From Mycolicibacterium rhodesiae JS60 (lineage in GTDB: Bacteria; Actinomycetota; Actinomycetes; Mycobacteriales; Mycobacteriaceae), in NCBI GenBank assembly GCA_000230935.2, contig AGIQ01000011.1, forward strand, positions 1 to 64,000: 64,000 bases of DNA. Direction: 5' to 3'. The translations under genes were made by a program, and so were the position numbers. The first letter of the stretch is position 1; each line of letters opens with the position of its first letter. Below are positions 26,591 to 35,300 of the stretch, piece after piece. Below the pieces are notes generated by a model. The model made no database searches. It had not been told where the DNA came from and was given only the letters and a program-made list of their open reading frames with translations.

Positions 26591-27706
26591 TCAGGCCAGC
26601 AAGCCAGCCGGATCCGTGTAGGGCAGCTCGAGGTCGTGGGCGACCTCGTGGTTGAGCAGGTGGCCCTGATGGGTCGACAGGCCCTTGGCCAGCGCCGGGT
26701 CGGACAGGCACGCGTCCTGCCAGCCCTTGTCGGCAAGCTTGATCACGTACGGCATCGTGGCGTTGGTCAGCGCGTAGGTCGACGTGCGCGGCACGGCGCC
26801 GGGCATGTTCGCGACGCAGTAGAAGACGGCATCGTGCACGCGGAACGTCGGATCGTCGTGCGTGGTGGGCTTGGAATCTTCGAAGCAGCCACCCTGGTCG
26901 ATGGCGATGTCGACCAGGACCGCGCCCGGCTTCATCTGTGCCACAGTCGCATTGGTCACCAGTTTGGGTGCCTTGGCGCCCGGCACCAGAACCGCGCCGA
27001 TCACCAGGTCCGCCTGCTTGACCGCGTCCTCGAGATCGAGCTGCGAGGAGTAGCGAGTCTCGATGGCGCCGCCGTACTCGGCGTCGATCTTGCGCAGGAT
27101 GTTGACGTTGAGGTCGAACACGGTGACGTGCGCGCCCATACCCCAGGCGACGGCGGCGGCATTGTCGCCGGCCATCCCGCCGCCGATCACGACGACTTTG
27201 GCCGGGGCGACACCGGGGACGCCGCCCATGAGCACTCCGCGGCCGCCCTGGGTGCGCATCAGGTGATAGGCACCGACCTGAGCGGACAGCCGGCCGGCGA
27301 CCTCACTCATCGGGGCCAGCAGCGGCAGCGCGCCATCGGCAGTCTGGACGGTCTCGTAGGCGATCGACGTGGTGCCCGACGCCAGCAGAGCGTCGGTGCA
27401 TGGGCGGGACGCGGCCAGATGCAGGTAGGTGAACAGGGTCTGGCCCTTGCGCATCCGCGAGTACTCGGGCTCGATGGGCTCCTTGACCTTCAGCAGCAGG
27501 TCGGCCTCGGCCCACACCTGATCGGCGCTGTTGATGATCTGCGCGCCGGCGCCCTTGAAATCGGCGTCGTGGATGGCTGATCCCTCGCCGGCGCCCGCCT
27601 GCACGAGCACCTCGTGCTTACGGCGGACCAGCTCGGACACGCCGGCCGGGGTGATGGCGACGCGGTACTCGTTGTTCTTGATCTCGGTCGGGATGCCGAC
27701 ACGCAT
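26591..27706 (-). CDS. ald: L-alanine dehydrogenase
   Basis: NAD-dependent enzyme interconverting L-alanine and pyruvate plus ammonia; in mycobacteria it is induced by alanine and hypoxia. The 371-residue protein starts MRVGIPTEIKNNEYRVAITP. It has the catalytic Lys/His region (LLLKVKEPIEPEY, LFTYLHLA) and the Rossmann loop VVIGGGMAGDNAAAVAWGMGA. The aldR regulator is divergent across a 94-base gap with AldR-type sites. Identity is certain. Confidence 0.96.
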   Translation of the reverse strand: MRVGIPTEIKNNEYRVAITPAGVSELVRRKHEVLVQAGAGEGSAIHDADFKGAGAQIINSADQVWAEADLLLKVKEPIEPEYSRMRKGQTLFTYLHLAASRPCTDALLASGTTSIAYETVQTADGALPLLAPMSEVAGRLSAQVGAYHLMRTQGGRGVLMGGVPGVAPAKVVVIGGGMAGDNAAAVAWGMGAHVTVFDLNVNILRKIDAEYGGAIETRYSSQLDLEDAVKQADLVIGAVLVPGAKAPKLVTNATVAQMKPGAVLVDIAIDQGGCFEDSKPTTHDDPTFRVHDAVFYCVANMPGAVPRTSTYALTNATMPYVIKLADKGWQDACLSDPALAKGLSTHQGHLLNHEVAHDLELPYTDPAGLLA

Positions 27707-27800
27707 GATCGCTCCTCGTTCGGGAATTGGCTTGTAAGAATTGTGAAGAACTATCGATGAGATGGCAATCAGGACGACAAAGATTCACTAGAATTGCCCA
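27707..27800. promoter_or_regulatory. Divergent ald/aldR promoter region with repeated GAATTG sites
   Basis: This 94-base gap is AT-rich compared with its flanks. It holds three copies of GAATTG at 27724, 27738 and 27791, and the inverted pair GGCAAT (27764-27769) / ATTGCC (27793-27798). AldR is an Lrp/AsnC-type protein known to bind several sites between ald and its own gene in other mycobacteria. These repeats are candidate sites; exact boundaries are not determined. Confidence 0.55.
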
Positions 27801-28316
27801 ATGACTGAAGGATCGACGAAAATTGGCGTCCGTTCGACGGGTGCGCCGAAGGATGTTCGGACCGCAGACCTCGACGACGTCGACCGGCGGATTCTGGCGG
27901 CATTGCACGCCGATGCGCGCATCTCGAACAGCGCACTGGCCGACGCCGTCGGCATCGCTCCGTCGACCTGTCACGGGCGGGTGCGCCGGCTGCAGGACCT
28001 CGGTGTGATCCGCGGTTTCTACACCGATATCGACCCGTCCGCGATCGGGCTTTCCCTCCAGGCGATGATCTCGGTGAGCCTGCAATCGAATGCCCGCGGC
28101 AAGATCGGCACCTTCATCGAGCAGATCCGGCGCAAGCCGCAGGTGATGGACGTCTACTTCCTGGCCGGCGCCGACGACTTCATCATTCACGTCGCCGCCC
28201 GCGACACCGACGACCTGCGCTCGTTCGTCGTCGAGAACCTCAATGCCGACGCCGACGTGGCCGGCACGCAGACGTCGCTGATCTTCGAGCACCTGCGGGG
28301 CGCCGCGCCGCTCTAG
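27801..28316 (+). CDS. aldR: Lrp/AsnC-family regulator AldR
   Basis: Feast/famine-type regulator of 171 residues. It has an N-terminal HTH (DLDDVDRRILAALHADARISNSALADAVGIAPSTCHGRVRRL, about residues 23-65) and a C-terminal RAM/AsnC effector domain (MDVYFLAGADDFIIHV). Divergence from ald identifies it as AldR, which activates ald in response to alanine or other amino acids. The N-terminal extension of about 20 residues before the HTH is typical of the mycobacterial protein. Its stop overlaps the end of the convergent DUF222 gene by 4 bases. Confidence 0.93.
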   Translation: MTEGSTKIGVRSTGAPKDVRTADLDDVDRRILAALHADARISNSALADAVGIAPSTCHGRVRRLQDLGVIRGFYTDIDPSAIGLSLQAMISVSLQSNARGKIGTFIEQIRRKPQVMDVYFLAGADDFIIHVAARDTDDLRSFVVENLNADADVAGTQTSLIFEHLRGAAPL

Positions 28317-29668
28317 GCGGCGCCTGCATCGTCGGCTGGCGGGTCGGAGTCGTTGTCCAACAGCCGTTCGGGGTGGTGGAAGTTGTTGACGCCGCCTTTG
28401 AGCATGGGGAGTCCGGGTGGTGGGATCCATTCGGTGTCGCCGTTGGGGAGTTGGCGGGTGTTCCAGCCGCCGGTTTCGACGAGTTGATTGTCGGGTGGGC
28501 AGGCCAGGGTCAGATCTTCGATGTCGGTGTTGCCGCCGTTTTTCCAGTCCTTGGCGGCGTGGTGGACCACACTGTGATAGCCGGGTGCATCGCAGCCGGG
28601 CCGGGTACAACCACGGTCCTTGGCGTGCAGCATGATTCGCTGATCGGCCGAGGCGATCCGTTTGGTGCGACCCAGCCACAGGGCGCGTCCGTTCACCCCG
28701 TCGAACAGGGCCAGGTAGTGGAAGGCATGGGCGGCCATGCGGATCAGGTCCGGGATCGGCAGCAGCGTGCCGCCTGCGGTCACGGCGTGCCCGGCCTTGT
28801 TCTGGAGGTCCTGCACGGTGGCGGTCGCAATGACCGTGACGGGTAAGCCGTTGTGCTGACCGAACTTCGGATCCCCGAGCTGGCCGCGCACCAAGGCTTT
28901 GAGCGCATCGTGCTGACGCTGCCCATAGCTACGCAGATCACGCTCGGCGGTTTCATCGGTCGGGGTGAGGGTCGGATTCTCCGGATTGCACATCCCCGGA
29001 GCGGCGAACTTCGCGAACCAGGCATCCAACTCGGCACGCAGTTCCGGGTCGGCGATCAACCGGCCTACACTCATCCCGTCCACCTGCTGACCGCCAATCC
29101 ACACGAACCCGCGCTTGCGGGCCCGGTCCTCGTCGGAGAACGTCCCGTCGGGATTCAGATGCAACGCCAGCCGATGGGCCACCCGCTCCAACTGATCCGG
29201 GCGCAGCACCACCGCCTTCTCGGCCAACGAGCGCTCGGCCTTGTCCCGTTCAACCGGCGACACGTGATCAGGCAACTCGCGGAAGAACTTCTGGATCACC
29301 CGCAGATGCTCGTCGTCGAGGTGTCCGGCATGCCACGCCTGCGAGGTTTCGGGCAATAGTGGCGCCAGTGGTTCCCCGGTCAACGTGGTCCGCGGCGCCA
29401 GCTGCGCGGCATCACGGATCCGCCGCCTGGCCTCCTTCGGGCTGACGCGCAACACATCGGCCAACGTGATCCGCACCGGTGGACACCCCTCGAACTGCTC
29501 CAACCGGGACACCCAGGACAGAGACACCGCCACCTGACGGCGCCGCGCGGTTTCGAGCCGCTCCAGTACTGCGAACCGCTTCGGCGGGGGCAATGTGTCG
29601 AGGTCGATCGCGGCTAACGACTCGACAGCCGCATCGAGCGCGTCCAATGCCACGTCGACCGAACTCAT
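28313..29668 (-). CDS. DUF222 / 13E12-repeat HNH endonuclease-like protein
   Basis: A 451-residue member of the mycobacterial 13E12 (REP13E12-type) family. The DUF222 helical region covers about residues 20-300, and a C-terminal HNH motif contains CTRPGCDAPGYHSVVHHAAKDWKNGG with two Cys and the His-Asn-type residues. In M. tuberculosis several 13E12 genes belong to the DNA-damage regulon, and the family is linked to prophage-type integration sites. The ATG at 29668 is chosen because it follows a promoter whose -10 ends 7 bases upstream. The in-frame ATG at 29698 would put the promoter inside the gene. DNA cleavage activity is inferred from HNH only. Confidence 0.88.
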   Translation of the reverse strand: MSSVDVALDALDAAVESLAAIDLDTLPPPKRFAVLERLETARRRQVAVSLSWVSRLEQFEGCPPVRITLADVLRVSPKEARRRIRDAAQLAPRTTLTGEPLAPLLPETSQAWHAGHLDDEHLRVIQKFFRELPDHVSPVERDKAERSLAEKAVVLRPDQLERVAHRLALHLNPDGTFSDEDRARKRGFVWIGGQQVDGMSVGRLIADPELRAELDAWFAKFAAPGMCNPENPTLTPTDETAERDLRSYGQRQHDALKALVRGQLGDPKFGQHNGLPVTVIATATVQDLQNKAGHAVTAGGTLLPIPDLIRMAAHAFHYLALFDGVNGRALWLGRTKRIASADQRIMLHAKDRGCTRPGCDAPGYHSVVHHAAKDWKNGGNTDIEDLTLACPPDNQLVETGGWNTRQLPNGDTEWIPPPGLPMLKGGVNNFHHPERLLDNDSDPPADDAGAA

Positions 29669-29671
29669 GAT

Positions 29672-29687
29672 TCGAACACTAGTGCGA
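29672..29687 (-). promoter_or_regulatory. LexA (SOS) box at the DUF222 gene
   Basis: TCGAAC-ACTA-GTGCGA on the plus strand matches the mycobacterial LexA box TCGAAC-N4-GTTCGA at 11 of 12 defined positions. It lies 4-19 bases upstream of the ATG at 29668 and overlaps the -10 element, a position suited to repression. Confidence 0.75.
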
Positions 29688-29698
29688 GCCACCGACAA
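29676..29698 (-). promoter_or_regulatory. RecA-NDp/PafBC-type damage promoter of the DUF222 gene
   Basis: On the minus strand the sequence reads TTGTCGGTG (29698-29690), an 8-base spacer and TAGTGT (29681-29676). This fits the published LexA-independent damage promoter consensus tTGTCRgtg-N8-TAnnnT at every position. The ATG begins 8 bases after the end of the -10, implying a leaderless transcript. Confidence 0.8.
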
Positions 29699-29711
29699 GT
29701 TTTGGTCGGCG

Positions 29712-30659
29712 TCACCGGGCCGAGGAGGCCGTGGAACCTTTAGCCTTTCGCTGGCTGGTCGATGGGGTCGCGTGCCGATCGCCGGCGCGCTTGGGTGAGC
29801 CTATGGATTTGGTTGGTGCGACCGACTTCTGCGGAGACTTCATCGCCGACGACGACGGCGGGGTCGGATCCGGGATATCCACGGGCCGCTGGTAGCCCTT
29901 CTCTACGATCGGCCGAAGCGCGTCGTCCAGCGCCGGGGCGAACGGCCCAGCCCATGCGACCAGCGGCAGCGTCTTCGTGGGCGCCCAGACATAGGTGACG
30001 TTGCCCGGCTGCCCGTTCACCTCGGGTGTGAAGCGGACGTTGTTCGGATCGTCGAGATCGACCTGCCGGTAGTTGGTGTGGATCGAGAACATCCCGACGA
30101 CGGCGTTGGCGACCGCGAGCAGATTGCCGGGATCGTCGGGCCAGTCGGCCCACCCGTCGTACTGTCGAATGACCTCGGTGCCCTGGTATGCGGTGTCGGG
30201 AGGTAGCCACGGATCGGTGGCGGACTCGGTCTTGCCCCGCCGGCCCCCGTACGAGTTCTCGGGGTTGCCGATAGATATCCACGTCAGCCTCGACGGATCC
30301 GGGGCATTGGCGGGGTCGGCGGCAAACCGGCGCAGATCGGAGTACACGACCTGCCCACCCTGGCTGTGCCCGAACAGCACGATTTGCTCGTCGTCGGGCA
30401 GGGCATCGATCGCCTGCACGACCTTCTCCGCACCCTGGTCGGTGTAGGCGCCGCCGGGAAATGCGAAGTAGTCGACGGGCTGACAGTGGTTGGGCGACTT
30501 GCACGGATCGCCCTGCAACTGCGTCGGCACGAAATGCCAGATGTGCTGCAACCCGACGAAACCGCCCTCGAGCGTCAGAACGGTTGCGGCATTGCCCATC
30601 GGTGCCGTCGCGATGAGTGCAGCACTCATCATCACGCCCAAACCGGCTTGTTTGATCAT
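29712..30659 (-). CDS. Secreted PE-PPE domain serine hydrolase
   Basis: A 315-residue exported alpha/beta hydrolase of the PE-PPE C-terminal domain (PF08237-type, cutinase-like) class, here without any PE or PPE N-terminus. A signal peptide spans about residues 1-25 (MIKQAGLGVMMSAALIA...NAA). The nucleophile elbow is GHSQGG, and a catalytic Asp/His pair should lie in the DPWLPPDT and SIHTNYR regions. The C-terminal 45 residues are Ser/Pro/Lys-rich and disordered. The ATG at 30659 is preceded by GAGGTC; longer in-frame starts would bury the signal peptide. It is divergent from dapB. The substrate is probably an ester. Confidence 0.88.
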   Translation of the reverse strand: MIKQAGLGVMMSAALIATAPMGNAATVLTLEGGFVGLQHIWHFVPTQLQGDPCKSPNHCQPVDYFAFPGGAYTDQGAEKVVQAIDALPDDEQIVLFGHSQGGQVVYSDLRRFAADPANAPDPSRLTWISIGNPENSYGGRRGKTESATDPWLPPDTAYQGTEVIRQYDGWADWPDDPGNLLAVANAVVGMFSIHTNYRQVDLDDPNNVRFTPEVNGQPGNVTYVWAPTKTLPLVAWAGPFAPALDDALRPIVEKGYQRPVDIPDPTPPSSSAMKSPQKSVAPTKSIGSPKRAGDRHATPSTSQRKAKGSTASSAR

Positions 30660-30742
30660 CCCCGACCTCCCCTCAGCAAATGGTAGGGCCTGCCAACGTG
30701 CGGTGAGGGGTGTTTGCTGCATTGGCCTGCCCGTCGCCCGAC

Positions 30743-30748
30743 TAGGCT
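30743..30748 (+). promoter_or_regulatory. Probable -10 element of leaderless dapB transcript
   Basis: TAGGCT lies 6 bases before the dapB ATG at 30755, with no Shine-Dalgarno. A TTGGCC at 30722-30727 is a weak -35 candidate with a short 15-base spacer. Confidence 0.5.
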
Positions 30749-30754
30749 GCATCC

Positions 30755-31489
30755 ATGCGAGTTGCGGTCCTGGGAGCCAGAGGCAAAGTCGGAACCACCA
30801 TGTGCGAGGCGGTGCGCGCGGCCGACGACCTGACGCTCAGTGCCGAAGTCGACGCCGGTGACGCGCTGTCGTTGCTGACCGACAGCGACACAGAGGTGGT
30901 GATCGACTTCACCCACCCCGATGTGGTGATGGACAACCTGAAGTTCCTCATCGACAACGGAATTCACGCCGTCGTCGGCACCACCGGATTCACCGACGAG
31001 CGGCTGGACACCGTTCGCTCCTGGTTGGCCGCCAAACCCGAGTCGGCCGTTCTCATCGCCCCCAACTTCGCAATCGGTGCGGTGCTGTCAATGCATTTCG
31101 CGCAGAAGGCCGCACCATACTTCGAGTCGGTGGAAGTCATCGAGCTGCATCATCCGCACAAGGCCGACGCCCCGTCGGGTACCGCGACGCGCACCGCAAA
31201 GTTGATTGCCGAGGCGCGGAAAGACTTGCCGCCCAATCCCGATGCCACCAGTACCGGGCTCGAGGGCGCGCGCGGTGCGGACGTCGACGGCATTCCCGTC
31301 CACTCCATTCGGCTGACCGGGCTGGTCGCCCATCAGGAAGTGCTGTTCGGCACTCTCGGCGAGACGCTGACCATCCGGCACGACAGCCTCGATCGCACCT
31401 CGTTCGTTCCCGGAGTCCTGCTCGCCGTCCGCCAGGTTGCGACCCGGCCCGGGCTCACCATCGGAATCGAACCGCTGCTCGACCTGTGA
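30755..31489 (+). CDS. dapB: 4-hydroxy-tetrahydrodipicolinate reductase
   Basis: Lysine/meso-diaminopimelate pathway enzyme that reduces the DapA product with NAD(P)H. The 244-residue protein has the N-terminal Rossmann loop VAVLGARGKVGTTM and the IDFTHPD segment. It also has GTTGFT and the catalytic ELHHPHKADAPSGTA motif with the active-site His pair and Lys. dapA is also in this window at 40722. The stop overlaps the GTG of the following membrane-protein gene (GTGA at 31486-31489). Confidence 0.96.
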   Translation: MRVAVLGARGKVGTTMCEAVRAADDLTLSAEVDAGDALSLLTDSDTEVVIDFTHPDVVMDNLKFLIDNGIHAVVGTTGFTDERLDTVRSWLAAKPESAVLIAPNFAIGAVLSMHFAQKAAPYFESVEVIELHHPHKADAPSGTATRTAKLIAEARKDLPPNPDATSTGLEGARGADVDGIPVHSIRLTGLVAHQEVLFGTLGETLTIRHDSLDRTSFVPGVLLAVRQVATRPGLTIGIEPLLDL

Positions 31490-31947
31490 ACCGTGCGCTG
31501 CGCATCCAGCTGCTGATCGGCCTCATGTGTGCGGCCCTGGTGGTCTATTTCGTTGTGCTGGGCCGCACCGGGATCACGTTGATCGGCACGGGCACGCCGG
31601 TCGCCATCGCGCTCGGCATCGGGGTGCTGATCCTGCCGGTCGTCGGGGCGTGGGCGATGGTCGCGACACTGCGGGCCGGCTTTGCTCATCAGCGGCTGGC
31701 CCGCCTGGCCGTCGAGGACGGCATGGAGCTCGACGTGAGCGGTCTGCCGCGGACTCCGGGCGGCCGGATCGACCGCGATGCCGCTGATGCCCTGTTCGAC
31801 ACCGTGCGATCCGAGCTGGAAGCCGACCCGGACAACTGGCAGCGGTGGTACCGGCTGGCGCGCGCCTACGACTATGCCGGCGACCGCGGACGAGCGCGGG
31901 AAACGATGCGCAAAGCTGTTGCCATGCAAGCGAAATCGCGGTACTAA
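31486..31947 (+). CDS. Small membrane protein with two N-terminal TM segments and TPR-like tail
   Basis: A 153-residue protein with two hydrophobic segments (about residues 8-26 and 35-60). A soluble C-terminal part of about 85 residues contains WQRWYRLARAYDYAGDRGRARETMRKAV, which looks like a single TPR. By position it corresponds to the conserved mycobacterial gene after dapB (Rv2772c). The GTG overlaps the dapB stop, so the two are translationally coupled. Function is unknown; a membrane adaptor role would fit the TPR but is inference. Confidence 0.82.
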   Translation: MNRALRIQLLIGLMCAALVVYFVVLGRTGITLIGTGTPVAIALGIGVLILPVVGAWAMVATLRAGFAHQRLARLAVEDGMELDVSGLPRTPGGRIDRDAADALFDTVRSELEADPDNWQRWYRLARAYDYAGDRGRARETMRKAVAMQAKSRY

Positions 31948-32126
31948 GGGGGGCTGATGTCGCCGTACGTAGCGGTAGTCCAATGGGGTCTGGTATCACC
32001 CTGATACAGCCAACGTGCGGTGATGTACCAGTTGGCCGGCCCGTACGGACCACCCTGGACGACGATCGGGGAACCCATGTCGGCCAGCCCGCTGACAACC
32101 GGGGTCGAATTGCTCGATGCACTCAT
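31944..32126 (-). CDS. Possible small hypothetical protein
   Basis: A 60-codon frame, convergent with the preceding gene (4-base overlap of stops). The first two-thirds have high GC at third codon positions, as expected for a coding sequence here, and the product contains GGPYGPANWYITARWLY, which looks protein-like. No Shine-Dalgarno is obvious before the ATG at 32126. I do not recognise a family. It may be a real short gene or the remnant of a longer one. Confidence 0.35.
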   Translation of the reverse strand: MSASSNSTPVVSGLADMGSPIVVQGGPYGPANWYITARWLYQGDTRPHWTTATYGDISPP

Positions 32127-32302
32127 AGCTTGGCCCCGCTCAGTCGCGCTCGGGCATCGCTAGGCGTGGTGTAGCGCGGGACGGGCAGATGCGCCCGGCT
32201 CTGCCATCGGCATCACGAACGCCGATGCCCGGCGCGGACGTATTCAACCCGCTAGCTTTAGGGGGCGCTTGAAACGCGCGTCCCGGATCGGCGGGGGGTC
32301 GG
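32127..32302. other. Intergenic region before the cyclase-ATPase gene
   Basis: A 176-base non-coding gap. It holds one clear inverted repeat, CATCGGC (32205-32211) / GCCGATG (32221-32227), with a 9-base loop. A purine-rich GGCGGGGGGTCGG stretch immediately before the ATG at 32303 includes the probable ribosome-binding site. No other feature is seen. Confidence 0.4.
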
Positions 32303-35300
32303 ATGACGCTCATTGGGGTGTGCCTGACGTGTGGCACCGAGCTTTTGGAGAGCGCCCGGTTTTGTCACAGCTGTGGCTCATCAGTCGGTGACGCCGGTAC
32401 CCGGCCTGAGTACAAACAGGTCACCGTCGTATTCACCGATGTGGTCCGCTCAATGGACATCGCCGCAGCGGTCGGTGCAGAACGCCTGCGCGAGATCATG
32501 GCCGAGCTGGCCGACACGTGTGCTGGGGTGGTGAGGCGATTCGGGGGCACGGTCGGCAGTTTCACCGGCGATGGGATCATGGCGGTGTTCGGCGCGCCAG
32601 TAGCTTTTGAGGATCACGCTGTTCGTGCCTGCCTGGCCGCGTTGGCGATCCAGGAGGTGGCGCGGCCGCTCGCCGTGGACGTTCAACGCAAGGACGGTAT
32701 CGATCTCACGCTACGGATCGGGCTGAACTCTGGTGAAGTGATTGCCGGTGAGATGGGTTCAGGCTCTTTCGGTTACACCGCAGTCGGCGAGCAGGTCGGC
32801 TTAGCTCAGCGCATGGAGTCGATCGCGCCGCCGGGCGGGGTGATGCTCAGTGAGTCGACGGCCAGCCTCGTTCAGCACAATTTCGTCTTAGGCGCAAAGG
32901 AATTCGTCCGCGTCAAGGGTTTCGTGGGCCCGCTGCCCGCCTATCAGTTGTTGTCAGCCTCTGCTGAACGCCGAGTGGGTCGTCGGCATTCTCGCCTCGT
33001 GGGCCGCGAGACGGAGACGGCGAAAATCTCGGCGATCCTGGACAAGGCGCTCGATGGTGCCGGATCGGTGGTTACCGTGTCGGGGCCGCCTGGTATCGGC
33101 AAGACGCGGTTGGTTCGCGAATCCGTTTCCGCGGCGGCGGGCCGTGGTTTTGAGGTTTTTTCCACCTACTGTGAATCGCACACCCGCGAGATTTCCTTCC
33201 AGGTGATCTCGCGACTCTTACGCGCAATGTTCGGAATCGGCAGCCTCGCATCGGGAGCCGCTCGGATGCGAGTGCGCGCAGCCGCTCCCGGTGCTGATGC
33301 CGAGGACCTGCTGTTGCTCGACGAGCTGCTGGGCATCCGCGATACCGAAATGGCGCTGCCCGACATCAGCCCGGACGCCCGGCGGCGCCGGCTCATCGAA
33401 CTCATCAACGCCGTTTCGCTGGCTCGGTCGAACCCCGCCGTGTATGTCATCGAAGACGCGCATTGGATAGACAGTGTCAGCGAGTCGATTCTCGCCGATT
33501 TCGCTGCCGCTTTCCCAAGAATGCGGGCAACGATGTTGATCACCTATCGCTCCGAGTACCGGGGGGCCCTGACAGATCTCGCCGGGGCCGAGGCTATCGT
33601 CCTTGCACCGCTTAGTGATTCGTACATCGGCGAGTTGCTGGACGAGTTGCTCGGTCTGGATTCGTCGGTAGACAGGTTGTCTACCGTGGTCGCTTCGCGC
33701 GTGGCGGGCATCCCGTTCTGCGCCGAGGAGATCGTGCGCGATCTGGCCGAGCGCGGAGAGATCGAGGGCGAGCCTGGCGCCTACAAGTGTCTCGGACAAG
33801 TAGACGACGTGCATGTACCACCCACACTGCAGGCCGCCATCGGTGACCGGATCGACCGGCTCACTCCCTCGGCGAAGCGGACGTTGAACGCCGCAGCGGT
33901 CATTGGTGTTCGATTTCGCGCCGCGCTATTGGAGCGATTGCTTGAGCGACCAGACCTGGCGCCACTCGTTGAAGCCGAGCTCGTCGACCAGCTCATGTAC
34001 GGAGCCGACGCCGAATACGCCTTCCACCATCCACTCACACAGAAGGTGGCGTACGAATCGCAGCTCAAGGCCGCGCGCTCGGACTTGCACCGGCGGGTAG
34101 CGGCGATGATGCAACAGACCAGTGCTGCAGCCACCAGTGAGGGTGCGGCCATGATCGCGACTCAACTCGAGTCCGCGGGTGAGCTGTCCGATGCCTATGA
34201 ATGGTTCATGCGCGCCGCGACCGGGTATGAGCAGCGCGACATCCGCGCCGCACGCGGAAGTTGGAAACAAGCCGTACGCGTTGCCGACCAAATCCCCGGC
34301 GACAACGCCGAGTGTTTGGCAATGCGAATCACGCCGCGGGCTCTCTTGTGCGGCAGCGCCTATTGGGTGGGCGGTGTTCCGGAAACCACTGGCTTCGAAG
34401 AGTTGCGCGACATCACGGCCGCAGCCGGCGACCAGAAGTCGCTGGCGGTGGGCATGGCGGGCCACCTCAACACGTTGACGTTCAATTCGCGCCACCGCGA
34501 AGCCGTACAGACGGCATCCGAGTTCGCCGCACTGGTCGAGTCGATAGGAGAGCCCGAGATGTCTGTCGGCCTCCTTTATGGTGCGGCGCAGGCTCATTTC
34601 GAAGCCGGTGAGGTGGTCGAAAGCCTGCGGTTGGCACAGCGCATCATCGACCTCGCGGACGGCGACCCCGTCAGGGGGAACTTCGTCATCGGATCTCCGG
34701 TTGCCTGGGCCGTCACCTTGGGAGGTGCATCGGCGATGTGCTTGGGCCGCCCGGGATGGCGAGCTGACATCGGGCGGGGCATTGCGATGGCGCGATCGTT
34801 TGACGCGGCAACCCGAGTTCTCGCCCAGATCTACAAATTCGCGGGGGCGACCCCAAACCGCGCCATAGTGCCCGATGCGGAAGACATCTCTGCGACCTCG
34901 GAATCTCTGGAGATCGCCCAACAGTCCGGGGACAACACCGCCGTCGCCTTTGCATATCTGATCAAAGCGATGGCATTGCTGCACAGTCCCGACGCCAACC
35001 GAGCGGCCGGCGTCGACGCATTGACCGCAGCACGCGAGATGATCGTCGGCGAGAAACTCACTCTCACATTGCGGAGGCTTACCGATATCGAGTTCGCTCG
35101 GGCAAAACTCGGGTCCGGCGAACTCGACGGCGCCATCGCTTTGGCACGCCAGGTCGTGCACGACGAGTTCCGTACCGGCGAGATGCTCTATCGTGGCCCT
35201 GCCACCGAGGTGCTTGGCGAGGCTTTACTCTGTCGCGGCACACCATCCGACATCGACGAAGCCCACAAAGCGGTGCGCAGGCTGGCTGCCGTACCGACCG

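Noticed and set aside
24718..26736. A 672-codon antisense frame across the beta-lactamase, YchJ and VOC genes
   Set aside because: It crosses three well-supported genes and two intergenic gaps and has no domain-like sequence.
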